Origin: Bdellovibrionales bacterium
GTDB taxonomy: Bacteria > Bdellovibrionota > Bdellovibrionia > Bdellovibrionales > JAGQZY01
Direction: 5' to 3'
Length of the DNA stretch: 42,914 nucleotides
Assembly (NCBI GenBank): GCA_020435205.1
Contig: JAGQZY010000014.1
Coordinates: 1 to 42,914 of the forward strand
Shown here: positions 1 to 8,118 of the stretch, piece by piece
Layout of the letters: each line of letters starts with the position of its first letter
Position numbering within the stretch: the stretch's first letter is position 1
Position numbers and translations under genes: made by a program
Notes under the pieces: generated by a model
Seen by the model: only the letters and a program-made list of their open reading frames with translations
What the model was told of the DNA's origin: nothing
The model's database searches: none

Positions 1-22
1 CCCAAAAAGGGGCCTTTGACCA

Positions 23-694
23 CTAGATTTGCCCAGATGTGAAGTTTTCCATAGTGTAGAGACCAGGTTTTTGTGTGATCAGCCACTCAGCCACATCCAG
101 TGCGCCTTGAGCAAAAAGACTGCGCCCAAAAGCTTCGTGCTTTATTTCTAGGGCCTCGTTCGGTGATTGTGCAATGAACTTGTGGATGCCAAAAACCTCA
201 CCTTCGCGAATGGATAGAGTGGGTTTTAGCTGATCGGTCGACTGTTGGGCGGCCTTTTCAAGAAGAATAGCGGTCCCACTGGGTTTGTCTTTTTTATGGA
301 TATGGTGGGTTTCTTCAATTTGAAAACTATAGCGATCACCAAAGCGAGCCAATGTTTTCACAAGCTGTGCCATCAAATGGATGCCCACACTCATATTCGC
401 CGACCAAAAAATGGGGTGTTGCTTTTTAAGGGACTCAAAAGACTTTCTCTGTGGTTCATCCCAACCTGTGGTTCCAGAAACCAGTGCACAAGCTTGGCTT
501 TCAACCAATGAAATGAGCTGGGGGAGGGCCTCCGGAAGGGAAAAATCAATGACCACATCAGGCTTTTCACTCAATTCAAAGCCATGGCTTTCTTGGCCAT
601 AACCACCCACCCATTGATATTTCGAGTTGGAGTCGATTATTTTTTTTAGCTCTTGGCCCATGCGCCCACTGGCACCGAATACAAAAACTTTCAT
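23..694 (-). CDS. dapB: 4-hydroxy-tetrahydrodipicolinate reductase
   Basis: Reduces the DapA product with NAD(P)H in the diaminopimelate/lysine pathway (cytosol). The N-terminus has the dinucleotide-binding GASGRMG motif. Near residues 130-145 is the family signature ETHHIHKKDKPSGTA, with the catalytic His pair and the Lys and Ser-Gly-Thr substrate residues. The C-terminal block HEAFGRSLFAQGAL is also typical. At 223 residues it is shorter than the E. coli enzyme (273), by loss of loops rather than of motifs. I chose the ATG at 694, which overlaps the dapA stop as TGATG. A GTG one codon earlier (697) is possible. It is the last gene of the lptM-like/dapF/dapA/dapB run and is probably translationally coupled to dapA. 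Confidence 0.96.
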   Translation of the reverse strand: MKVFVFGASGRMGQELKKIIDSNSKYQWVGGYGQESHGFELSEKPDVVIDFSLPEALPQLISLVESQACALVSGTTGWDEPQRKSFESLKKQHPIFWSANMSVGIHLMAQLVKTLARFGDRYSFQIEETHHIHKKDKPSGTAILLEKAAQQSTDQLKPTLSIREGEVFGIHKFIAQSPNEALEIKHEAFGRSLFAQGALDVAEWLITQKPGLYTMENFTSGQI

Positions 695-1569
695 CACAAA
701 ATATCCTGAAAGTTTTCAAAAGACTTCATCAGCTGACTGGTCATGGTGTCATTCAGTTCAACAAGTGGCAATCGCATCTCTTTGCTGGCGATGACACCTT
801 TTTGATTTAAGGCCGCTTTCACCGGGATGGGGTTGCTGGTCATATACAAATTGGAAATCCATAATTGTTGGCGGCGATATTCTTCGCGAACACTTTCATC
901 TTTATTGATGGCACGATGAATCCATTTAACCATAGCGGCCGGGGCAACATGGGAGCAAACACTAATGACTCCATGGCCCCCAAGAAGACAAAAACTTACG
1001 CAGCTTTCATCGTCGCCACTGAGTAAAGCAAAGTCATCACCCACCGCCGATTTATATTTTGAAAAATTATTGAGGTCGCCATCGGCTTCTTTGATGCCTC
1101 GGATGTTGGGGTGCTTGGCAAGCTCAATGATGGTATCAGCCGCAAGTGACGTCACAGTTCTACCGGGCACATTATACATAACTATGGGTTTGTTGCTGGC
1201 ATCAGCTACGGCGGTGAAGTGAGCGAGCAAACCTTCTTGCGGAGGCTTGTTATAATATGGCACGACAACAAGCAGCCCATCGATTTTAAATTCGCAAGCC
1301 GCTTGGCTGAGTTCAATGGTTTTTTTTGTGCAATTAGAGCCGGAGCCAAAAAGAATGGGAACTTTGCCCTTGACCCTTTCAGTAGTGAACTGCAAGAGCT
1401 CCAGTTTTTCTTGATTGGTGAGGGTTGGGCTTTCCGCCGTGGTTCCGCAAACGACAAAACCTTGAATCCCGTTGCTGAGCTGTTGATCGATAAGTTTATC
1501 TAAAGAAGGGAAGTCAATTTCTCCATTTAAAAATGGAGTGACAAGAGCGGTATAAACACCTTTAAACAT
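694..1569 (-). CDS. dapA: 4-hydroxy-tetrahydrodipicolinate synthase
   Basis: Condenses pyruvate with aspartate semialdehyde, the first committed step of diaminopimelate and lysine synthesis. At 291 residues it has the usual family length. Visible hallmarks are CGTTAESPTL near the N-terminus (the Thr-Thr of the active site), the Tyr of MYNVPGR near residue 131, and the Schiff-base lysine in IKEADGD near residue 161. An AAGGAG ribosome-binding site lies 6 bases before the ATG. It starts 11 bases after dapF and overlaps dapB, which supports one operon. I saw no lysine riboswitch in the short intergenic gaps. Confidence 0.97.
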   Translation of the reverse strand: MFKGVYTALVTPFLNGEIDFPSLDKLIDQQLSNGIQGFVVCGTTAESPTLTNQEKLELLQFTTERVKGKVPILFGSGSNCTKKTIELSQAACEFKIDGLLVVVPYYNKPPQEGLLAHFTAVADASNKPIVMYNVPGRTVTSLAADTIIELAKHPNIRGIKEADGDLNNFSKYKSAVGDDFALLSGDDESCVSFCLLGGHGVISVCSHVAPAAMVKWIHRAINKDESVREEYRRQQLWISNLYMTSNPIPVKAALNQKGVIASKEMRLPLVELNDTMTSQLMKSFENFQDIL

Positions 1570-1580
1570 AAAAACTCCTT

Positions 1581-2378
1581 CTAGTATTGAAAAGTCCCGC
1601 GGAAGCTACAAATCGCAGGTCCCTGGTGGATGACTTTATCTTCAAATAATTCAACTCCTAATAAACCACCCGGCGCCTGTAAGCGATGTCGATGGCCACC
1701 TTTGATCTTTTGTAGAACAAGAGCGCTAGCGATCACGCCAGTTCCGCAGGCTAAGGTGAAGTTACGCACGCCTCGCTCAAAACTTTTTGTGTTAGCAATG
1801 TCTTGTGCAGTTTCAGTGAGTAAAGTTACATTGGTTTGCTCTTCACCAAAAATTTCATGGGCCTGTATCAACAGGCAGTCTCTACCGCTTAAATTGGAAG
1901 CCTCGCCATCGACAATAACGAAATGGGGAACGCCACTATTTACAAAATATCCGGTGACACGTTTGCCATTTTCAATGGTTAAAGTCTTTTGCTCTGGATC
2001 GGGTTTCGCCCATCCCCAGCTCACAGAAAAACCAAGTTCGCTGACCTGCCCTTCTAACCAACCGAGAGCCGTCTGAAACCGACATGTGTCGGATTGGGGG
2101 CTGCGGATTTGACTATATAAAGTAGCACATCTGGCAGCGTTGCCACACATATTGGCCTTTGATCCGTCGCTATTATAAAAATCCCAACGGAATTCTGGAC
2201 GTTGACCTTCATTCTGCCAGTCCTCGATAATGACCAATCCATCGGCGCCGACGCCAAAGTTTTTTTGACAGAGTGTTTGCGCCCATTGGCTGCGGCTTTT
2301 GTTTTTCGGAAGATCATCTCCTGACAGAAAAATAAAATCGTTGCCGGCTCCCACTAACTTCAAAAATGGAAAACTCAT
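1581..2378 (-). CDS. dapF: Diaminopimelate epimerase
   Basis: Interconverts LL- and meso-diaminopimelate for peptidoglycan and lysine. At 265 residues it has normal length. It carries the N-terminal GAGNDF motif and the two catalytic cysteines, one in MCGNAARC near residue 76 and one in ACGTGV near residue 212. The start overlaps the end of the upstream lptM-like gene by 4 bases (ATGA), so the two are probably translationally coupled. It is followed by dapA after 11 bases. Confidence 0.97.
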   Translation of the reverse strand: MSFPFLKLVGAGNDFIFLSGDDLPKNKSRSQWAQTLCQKNFGVGADGLVIIEDWQNEGQRPEFRWDFYNSDGSKANMCGNAARCATLYSQIRSPQSDTCRFQTALGWLEGQVSELGFSVSWGWAKPDPEQKTLTIENGKRVTGYFVNSGVPHFVIVDGEASNLSGRDCLLIQAHEIFGEEQTNVTLLTETAQDIANTKSFERGVRNFTLACGTGVIASALVLQKIKGGHRHRLQAPGGLLGVELFEDKVIHQGPAICSFRGTFQY

Positions 2379-2575
2379 TTTTGGGGTTCGCCTTTCTTTT
2401 TCTTTTTACGATTTTCTCTGGTTTCGGCCTCTTGAAGCTCCATGTCCACCCCTTTATATTGAGGGCGTCCTGTTCCCAACTCGCGAGGTGTTTCCGGCGG
2501 CAAAGGGTTTCCTTTCACGCCACAACCCACGGAAATAAGGCAAAGAGTAAAGGTTTTAACGACAATCCACTTCAT
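2375..2575 (-). CDS. lptM: Small LptM (YifL)-like lipoprotein
   Basis: 66-residue predicted lipoprotein. It has a short basic N-terminus, a hydrophobic stretch, and a Cys at residue 18 in ISVGCGVKGNPLPPE. The CG-x-KG-x-PLxxP block after the lipidated Cys is the core of the LptM/YifL family, whose E. coli member assists disulfide maturation of the LptD transporter at the outer membrane. The tail is charged and Lys-rich. In E. coli the gene also lies immediately upstream of dapF, so position supports the call. It overlaps dapF by 4 bases. The symbol is an inference from the motif and synteny; no LPS-assembly gene lies nearby. Confidence 0.72.
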   Translation of the reverse strand: MKWIVVKTFTLCLISVGCGVKGNPLPPETPRELGTGRPQYKGVDMELQEAETRENRKKKKKGEPQK

Positions 2576-2636
2576 GGCTGACCATCCTAGTCACTTCTCA
2601 GGGACTTGTACAGAACAGTCTGAATCGAGTTCAATT

Positions 2637-4970
2637 TTAAGGTTGGCGATCCTCGAATGAGTTGACCAGAACCTGCCGAGGTTTGCTGCCGTTGGCAGGG
2701 CCAATCACACCCTCCCTCTCCATGGTCTCGATAAGGCGAGCGGCTCGAGGGTATCCGATGCGGAATTTTCTTTGGATCAAGGAGGCGCTCACTTCCTTCA
2801 TGGATGCTGCCCAAGCGAGAATTTCGTCGTAGCGTTCGTCATATTCTTCAACACCACCCTCTCCACCAAGTTCATCGGCAAAACTGACCCCGCTGCCTTT
2901 TGTCATATTCATGGCGCTTTGGTCATATTCAGGTTCACCTTGCTCAGCCCAGTAGTCCATGATGGAAGCAATTTCGCTTTCCGTCACCCAAGGACCGTGA
3001 TGACGGGTGGGCTTAGCATAGCCAGGGGCTAGGAAGAGCATATCCCCGCGAGCCAGAAGTCTTTCAGCGCCAGACTCATCGAGAATGATTCGCGAATCCA
3101 TTTTACTGGCCACCTTAAAACTGATTCTCCCGGGAATATTAGTTTTGATAAGGCCAGTGACAACGTCTTTACGAGGTGACTGCATGGCTAAAATCAAATG
3201 AATGCCTGAAGCCCGCGCCATCTGCGCTAAGCGAACGACAAGTTGTTCCACGTTGGCTTTATCCACAGCCATAAGGTCACCAAATTCCTCCACGACAATG
3301 ACGATGTAGGGCTGTGGTGTGTAATAGTAAGTTTCATTGTGTCGCTTTTGATCGTCGAGTTCTTGATTGTAGGCTTCATGCTGAGCGATTTTATCTTTGT
3401 CAAAATCGGCAACTTTTTCATTGAAGGCCTCTAAACCACGGGCGCCAAATTTCGACATAGATCGATAGCGCTTTTCCATTTCTTTCACAGCCCATTTCAG
3501 TGCACTCACTGCTTTTTTGGGTTCGCAGATAGTTGGCATCAGCAAATGGGGGATATCATTGAAGGTGGAAAGATCGACTTGTTTGGGATCAATCAAAATA
3601 AGCCGTAAGGTTTTTGGCGAGTGGCGAAATAAAAGTCCGGTGAGGGCGCAGACAACAAATACAGACTTTCCAGAGCCAGTCGTACCGGCCACTAAAAGGT
3701 GGGGCATACGGCGCAGATCCACTACCTTGGGGGATCCGTTGGCTTCGCGTCCCAGTGCCATGGGTAATTTTACGTCGTCATTCCAAAACTGCTCGTGGGC
3801 GATGATGTCCTTTAAATAAACTGTCTCTCGGTTGGCATTTGAGGTTTCAATTCCCACCACATCACGTCCAGGAATAGGAGCAATAATACGTACCGACTCA
3901 CTACTGAGAGCCAGTGATAAGTCATCGGCAAGTTCAGTAATTTTACTAATTTTTACGTCAGCCTTGGGTTTGAATTCAAACATAGTTACTGCAGGCCCGG
4001 GCTTGGCACCCATCACCTCGCCCGTAACAGAAAACTGAGAAAGTTTATCCACCAAGATTTTTGACTTGTTGTTGACTTCCGATTGATCCACTCGGTAACG
4101 AGAGGCTGGTGGATCCTCGAGCATTCCTATTTCGGGGAGCTTCCAGTTGGCAATTTTCCGTTGCACTTTCTTTTTGAGCTGAACCCGACGGCGCCGGCGA
4201 GGGGCTTCCTCCTCAATATCTTCTGAGGTCGGCTCCTCCCAGAGGTCTTCATCGTCTGCCATAGACACCACAGGCTCCCTGTGGGTAAAGGGTTCAGGGT
4301 CATCATTAAAAATTGTAGGAATATGCGCTCTTTTTGGCAGTTTCGGAAGGGAGCGTTTGGCCATGGACCGAAGTGGGTGCCAGCCTCGCACCAGTCGTAA
4401 AGCCCCCTCCCATAAGGTTTTGCCGAGAAAAGAAAGAACCGTAGATATTTTCTTCCCGAGGCCAGGCAGGGTCCAATCGGTGATGGTTAATAATCCAATG
4501 GCGAGAAAGGTGGTCAAAAACAGTGTGGCTCCATAAAAATTTAAGGCCTTTTTCAGGGTTACAGAAAGGAAGGACCCAATGGTGCCGCCGACACCGACGT
4601 GACCGGAATAGTATTTCAGGTGACTAAAGTAGAGTTCAGCAAGAGCGCTAGAAGCCACTAAAAGTAAAACTAGCCAAATTTGTTTTTTTGTTTTGGTGCT
4701 TTGATGGCTTCGCAAAACTTGATAGCTTAAAAAAAATAAAAAGACGACAAAGACCCAAGAACTCATACCAAAAAACTGGTAAAGAAAATCGGCGCTAAAG
4801 CTTCCTAAATATCCACACCAGTTTAGTGGTTTGCTGTTCAGCCCCAGGGAGTTCCAAGAAGGATCGGCAGCGCGATAGCTATAAAGAGAGAGGCCAAGAA
4901 ACAAACTGAGAGAAAGCCATAGAACGGAAACCACATCATTTCGGAGATCTTTCAAACGGTGCAAAATCAT
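2637..4970 (-). CDS. ftsK: DNA translocase FtsK/SpoIIIE
   Basis: Hexameric ATP-driven DNA pump that clears chromosome termini at the septum and activates dimer resolution. 777 residues. Four membrane segments lie in about the first 175 residues, followed by a charged linker containing an acidic patch and an Arg run. The alpha/beta motor has Walker A GTTGSGKS near residue 427 and a Walker B-type strand ending VVEEFGD near residue 555. The C-terminal gamma winged-helix domain (about 705-770) has the RKFRIGYPRAARLI signature and binds KOPS-like sequences. The linker is short compared with the very long E. coli protein, as in many other bacteria. 61 bases separate it from the lptM-like/dap operon. 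Confidence 0.97.
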   Translation of the reverse strand: MILHRLKDLRNDVVSVLWLSLSLFLGLSLYSYRAADPSWNSLGLNSKPLNWCGYLGSFSADFLYQFFGMSSWVFVVFLFFLSYQVLRSHQSTKTKKQIWLVLLLVASSALAELYFSHLKYYSGHVGVGGTIGSFLSVTLKKALNFYGATLFLTTFLAIGLLTITDWTLPGLGKKISTVLSFLGKTLWEGALRLVRGWHPLRSMAKRSLPKLPKRAHIPTIFNDDPEPFTHREPVVSMADDEDLWEEPTSEDIEEEAPRRRRRVQLKKKVQRKIANWKLPEIGMLEDPPASRYRVDQSEVNNKSKILVDKLSQFSVTGEVMGAKPGPAVTMFEFKPKADVKISKITELADDLSLALSSESVRIIAPIPGRDVVGIETSNANRETVYLKDIIAHEQFWNDDVKLPMALGREANGSPKVVDLRRMPHLLVAGTTGSGKSVFVVCALTGLLFRHSPKTLRLILIDPKQVDLSTFNDIPHLLMPTICEPKKAVSALKWAVKEMEKRYRSMSKFGARGLEAFNEKVADFDKDKIAQHEAYNQELDDQKRHNETYYYTPQPYIVIVVEEFGDLMAVDKANVEQLVVRLAQMARASGIHLILAMQSPRKDVVTGLIKTNIPGRISFKVASKMDSRIILDESGAERLLARGDMLFLAPGYAKPTRHHGPWVTESEIASIMDYWAEQGEPEYDQSAMNMTKGSGVSFADELGGEGGVEEYDERYDEILAWAASMKEVSASLIQRKFRIGYPRAARLIETMEREGVIGPANGSKPRQVLVNSFEDRQP

Positions 4971-5223
4971 ACTTTATTTTAAAGTTTTTTCTTGGGAAAT
5001 GCAGGTTTAAACGTTCTCGCTCGACTTTAGCATTAGGACCTTGTCAATATTTTTGTATAAGCAGCAAATCAAATAATTGGGGATTTCACTGTGGAAAAAC
5101 CCTCAGAGGGGCAGAAAATACATTGCAAGCAAAAAAAAATTCATGTTGCGGAGAACATCGGGTTGCATTTCATTTGGGCTCGGAATATTCAAGTCTTCCG
5201 TTTGACAATAATCGGGGAGGGTC

Positions 5224-5523
5224 ATGGAAACCTACGAAACTCAGAGGGACCACTTGTACGTTACCAATCTCAACTCAACTAGCCTCGAGCACCTTGTGAA
5301 AAGCAAGTTATCGCTCCTCTTTGAGCAGCAGAAACAAGCTGACGTTGAACTTAATGGTTTGCATAAAATCATCATCGAGCAGGTCGAGAAGCCACTCATA
5401 GAGCTCTCTCTTCGCCAATACAACGGAAACCAAGTAAAAGCTGCCAAGCTCCTTGGAATCAACAGAAATACCTTGAAAAAGAAAATAGACGCTTACAAAA
5501 TCGAAGTTAAAAAGCACCACTAG
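5224..5523 (+). CDS. fis: Fis-family DNA-binding protein
   Basis: 99-residue protein with the same size and layout as E. coli Fis (98 residues): a variable N-terminal half and a C-terminal helix-turn-helix. The block GNQVKAAKLLGINRNTLKKK near residues 69-88 matches the Fis/HTH_8 recognition region (family pattern GNQ-x-x-A-A-x-x-x-G-I-N-R-x-T-L-x-K-K). A VEKPLI segment precedes it, as in Fis. A GGGAGG ribosome-binding site lies about 3 bases before the ATG. Fis proteins are dimeric nucleoid-associated regulators. A free-standing Fis-length protein is distinct from the HTH_8 tails of NtrC-type regulators. It lies upstream of dnaB. The specific targets are unknown. Confidence 0.85.
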   Translation: METYETQRDHLYVTNLNSTSLEHLVKSKLSLLFEQQKQADVELNGLHKIIIEQVEKPLIELSLRQYNGNQVKAAKLLGINRNTLKKKIDAYKIEVKKHH

Positions 5524-5609
5524 CAACAAAGCATCAGCGAGCTCATCCAGATCATCTTCTAGCAACGGCTCGCGCTATTCCTTGCGAGGGGTTGTTGTTG
5601 CGGCGCGCC

Positions 5610-5630
5610 CTTTTGGGTGTGCCCCAAAAG
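5610..5630 (+). terminator. Hairpin between fis and dnaB
   Basis: Perfect 8-bp stem CTTTTGGG/CCCAAAAG around a 5-base loop. It begins 87 bases after the fis stop and lies 75 bases before dnaB. There is no clear T-run after it on either strand, so it may be a weak terminator, an mRNA-stabilising structure or an attenuator. A TATAAT hexamer follows at 5664-5669, but without a convincing -35 at the usual spacing. Confidence 0.3.
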
Positions 5631-5704
5631 CCTCTTTGCCCAGGAAAATCTTGAAATTGAGGGTATAATGGCAGCAAAGGACGAGCTGCCCAAGGGGAAT
5701 CTCT

Positions 5705-7117
5705 ATGGAAATGCGGACACCACCACACAATTTGGATGCAGAGCGATCAATCCTTGGCGGTTTGATGGTCGAGCCGGAGGCTTTTGATTCCGTCTTCGAA
5801 ATCCTTCATCCCAACGATTTCTATAAGGTGGTTCACCAGAAAATTTACCAAGTGATTTTAGATCTTCATAATCGCAAAGAGTCCGTAGACATCATTACCG
5901 TCAACAACGCTCTCACCCAAAAGAAAGAGCTTGAGCAAATTGGTGGTCCGGCCGTGCTTGCCGAGATTATGAATCAATACCCAACGGCGATTAATATTCA
6001 ACAGTACGCAAAGATCGTCAAAGAGAAGGCTCTTTTGCGAAAGCTGATTAGAATCAATACAGAGATTCTTGATTGTGCCTATGACCAGTCCTACGAAAAT
6101 ATCGACGCCTTTATTGATGAAGTCGAAGGTAAAGTTTTTGGAATTTCCCAACAAAGAGAAACAGGCACAGGACTGGTGGGGGCCGCTGAACTGATTAAAC
6201 TCAGCATTGATAAACTGACCGAACTTTCTACTCGCAAAGAAGACATCATTGGTATTGCATCGGGTTTTCAGCCCCTCGATAAAATGACAGCGGGCTTTCA
6301 AGCCGGAGACCTTATTATTTTGGCGGCTCGTCCCTCTATGGGTAAAACGGCATTCAGCTTGAACTTAGCTCTGAACTCCGCACTGCGATCCAATAAAAAA
6401 GTGGCTTATTTCTCGGTGGAAATGGGTAAAGAGCAATTGATGATGAGGATGCTCGCTACAGAAGCTCGCATCAATATGTCAGATCTTCGTGTGGGTCGTA
6501 TTAAAGATAATGATTGGCCCCGCCTGATTGAAAAGGCGTCTAAGCTTGGAGATAGCAATATTTTTATCGACGATACCAGTGGTATTTCGCCCTATGAAAT
6601 TCGATCAAAAGCGCGGCGCTTAAAGCACCAACATGGTTTGGACCTTATCATTGTCGATTACCTTCAGATCATGAAGTTGAGAACGAAAATTGAAAGCCGA
6701 GAGCGCGAGGTTGCTGAAATTTCTCGAAGCTTAAAGGCTGTTGCTAAAGAATTGGAAGTTCCCGTAATTGCTCTGGCGCAGCTCAACCGTGGTGTAGAAG
6801 GTCGAACTGGAGACATGAGAAAGCCCGTTCTTTCTGACCTTCGTGAATCAGGCTCCATTGAGCAAGATGCGGATTTGATTATGATGCTTTATCGCGAAGA
6901 GTACTATGACCCTGACAATCCTGAAATCAAGGGACAAGCCGATCTCCTTGTGCGCAAACACAGGAACGGTCCTGTCGGAGAGGTCAAGCTCCGATGGGAG
7001 GCCAAATACGGACAGTTTACCGACTGGCATGAGGCTACACCGACCCAACCCATGGCGCCACCGCCGACGCCCATTCATAGTGGTGGTAAACCTAAGAACT
7101 TTGCTCCTACGAGTTAA
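5705..7117 (+). CDS. dnaB: Replicative DNA helicase DnaB
   Basis: Hexameric 5'-3' helicase at the replication fork. 470 residues, normal for the family. The N-terminal all-helical DnaB domain (about residues 5-105) starts with the typical PPHNLDAERSILGG. The RecA-like C-terminal motor has Walker A ARPSMGKTA near residue 210, Walker B LIIVDYLQIM near 318, and LSDLRESGSIEQDAD (motif H4 region) near 380. The tail is Pro-rich. I saw no intein insertion. The sequence AAGGGG serves as ribosome-binding site 9 bases before the ATG. Confidence 0.98.
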   Translation: MEMRTPPHNLDAERSILGGLMVEPEAFDSVFEILHPNDFYKVVHQKIYQVILDLHNRKESVDIITVNNALTQKKELEQIGGPAVLAEIMNQYPTAINIQQYAKIVKEKALLRKLIRINTEILDCAYDQSYENIDAFIDEVEGKVFGISQQRETGTGLVGAAELIKLSIDKLTELSTRKEDIIGIASGFQPLDKMTAGFQAGDLIILAARPSMGKTAFSLNLALNSALRSNKKVAYFSVEMGKEQLMMRMLATEARINMSDLRVGRIKDNDWPRLIEKASKLGDSNIFIDDTSGISPYEIRSKARRLKHQHGLDLIIVDYLQIMKLRTKIESREREVAEISRSLKAVAKELEVPVIALAQLNRGVEGRTGDMRKPVLSDLRESGSIEQDADLIMMLYREEYYDPDNPEIKGQADLLVRKHRNGPVGEVKLRWEAKYGQFTDWHEATPTQPMAPPPTPIHSGGKPKNFAPTS

Positions 7118-7122
7118 TTTTT

Positions 7123-8118
7123 GTGGAGAATCAACGCTTTTTATCCATCGCACTGATTTACCACAATGAGGAAGATCACCTTCCTGATTATTTGGAAAAC
7201 ATTTTGACGTTGCAAAAGTCCATGGGCTCCACCCCCATTTTGTTGATCGACAACGCCTCAACGGATTCTTCTTATGCAAAAGTAGAAGCCTGGATAAAGA
7301 AACATCCAACAATATCGGTTCAACATTGCAAAAGAAAATGGAACCATATGGGCTGTGCTCGGGCTCAGGCGATAAATTTGTGCCCAACCCCATGGTTAGC
7401 TTTTATCGATGCGGACTGCAGACCACACTTGGGTTGGGGACAGGCCGCTCTGGTGGCCGTAGAAAATGCGACAGACGATATTGCTGCCATTGGGGGGCGA
7501 TCTCACTTCGTTGGTTATGGGCCCTTACAAAGAGTCGCTCGCCTCTTGAGCTGGTGCTTGCCCTGGGCTTATTCTAAAAACCAAGTTCAACGAGTGACAC
7601 ATTTGCCGACCAACAATCTTCTGATGCGAGTGCATGCGGTTCAATCAGTGGGTAACTTTTCAAGAGATTTTCAAAAAGTAGGGGAAGATTTAGAACTTTC
7701 CTGCCGTCTGAACAAAAAGTTTAAAATCATAATGGATCCTTGTCTTGAGGTCGATCATCTTGTGAAAAGCTCGTTAGGCCATTGGTTAAAAAAACTATTT
7801 AACTATGGTTTGGCACAACCTCGGGCATTTTTGAATCACCCAACTCAAATAGATAAAAAGAAACTGCTCCCACTTATTTTTTTAATCGGACTTCTCATTG
7901 TATTGTGGTACCTGCCTGTCATAGGATTTTCCACTTTAGGCTTGTTGTTAGTGGTTCCAGTGGTTCGACCCTTACTTTTGAGTGTCATCGCTTATGCGTT
8001 GGGTGAATGGGTTGGCTTAGTCACCTTTCCAATCTTTGTCATATCTCGCAAAAACCGGCGGGTAGCAGCTTTTGCAACCGCTCGCTTGGGTAAAGTGGAC
8101 TCATCAAGAAAATGGTAA
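7123..8118 (+). CDS. Family 2 glycosyltransferase, membrane-anchored
   Basis: 331 residues from a GTG only 5 bases after the dnaB stop. The GT-A fold is visible: the N-terminal strand LSIALIYHNEEDHL, the nucleotide-sugar strand ILLIDNASTD, the metal-binding DXD-type motif FIDADC near residue 93, and an acceptor-side GEDLELSCR near residue 187. Two or three hydrophobic segments lie in residues 250-310, which suggests membrane association and a lipid-linked acceptor. The sugar and acceptor cannot be read from the sequence. The last 127 bases overlap the 3' end of the convergent gene that ends at 7992. First gene of the glycosyltransferase/radical SAM island. Confidence 0.85.
   Translation: MENQRFLSIALIYHNEEDHLPDYLENILTLQKSMGSTPILLIDNASTDSSYAKVEAWIKKHPTISVQHCKRKWNHMGCARAQAINLCPTPWLAFIDADCRPHLGWGQAALVAVENATDDIAAIGGRSHFVGYGPLQRVARLLSWCLPWAYSKNQVQRVTHLPTNNLLMRVHAVQSVGNFSRDFQKVGEDLELSCRLNKKFKIIMDPCLEVDHLVKSSLGHWLKKLFNYGLAQPRAFLNHPTQIDKKKLLPLIFLIGLLIVLWYLPVIGFSTLGLLLVVPVVRPLLLSVIAYALGEWVGLVTFPIFVISRKNRRVAAFATARLGKVDSSRKW

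Noticed and set aside
1-22. CCC-A5-GGGG at the left edge as a terminator for the dap operon
   Set aside because: The stem would be only about 3 bp with a loop of A residues, and the window ends there.
5091-5282. 63-codon frame before fis
   Set aside because: Overlaps the fis start by 59 bases, has a GTG start without a ribosome-binding site, and no family. The 253-base gap 4971-5223 holds no other gene, and no convincing promoter could be fixed by eye.
6848-7393. 181-codon minus-strand frame across the dnaB end and glycosyltransferase start
   Set aside because: Covers two well-supported plus-strand genes; Arg- and Ser-rich translation without recognisable features.
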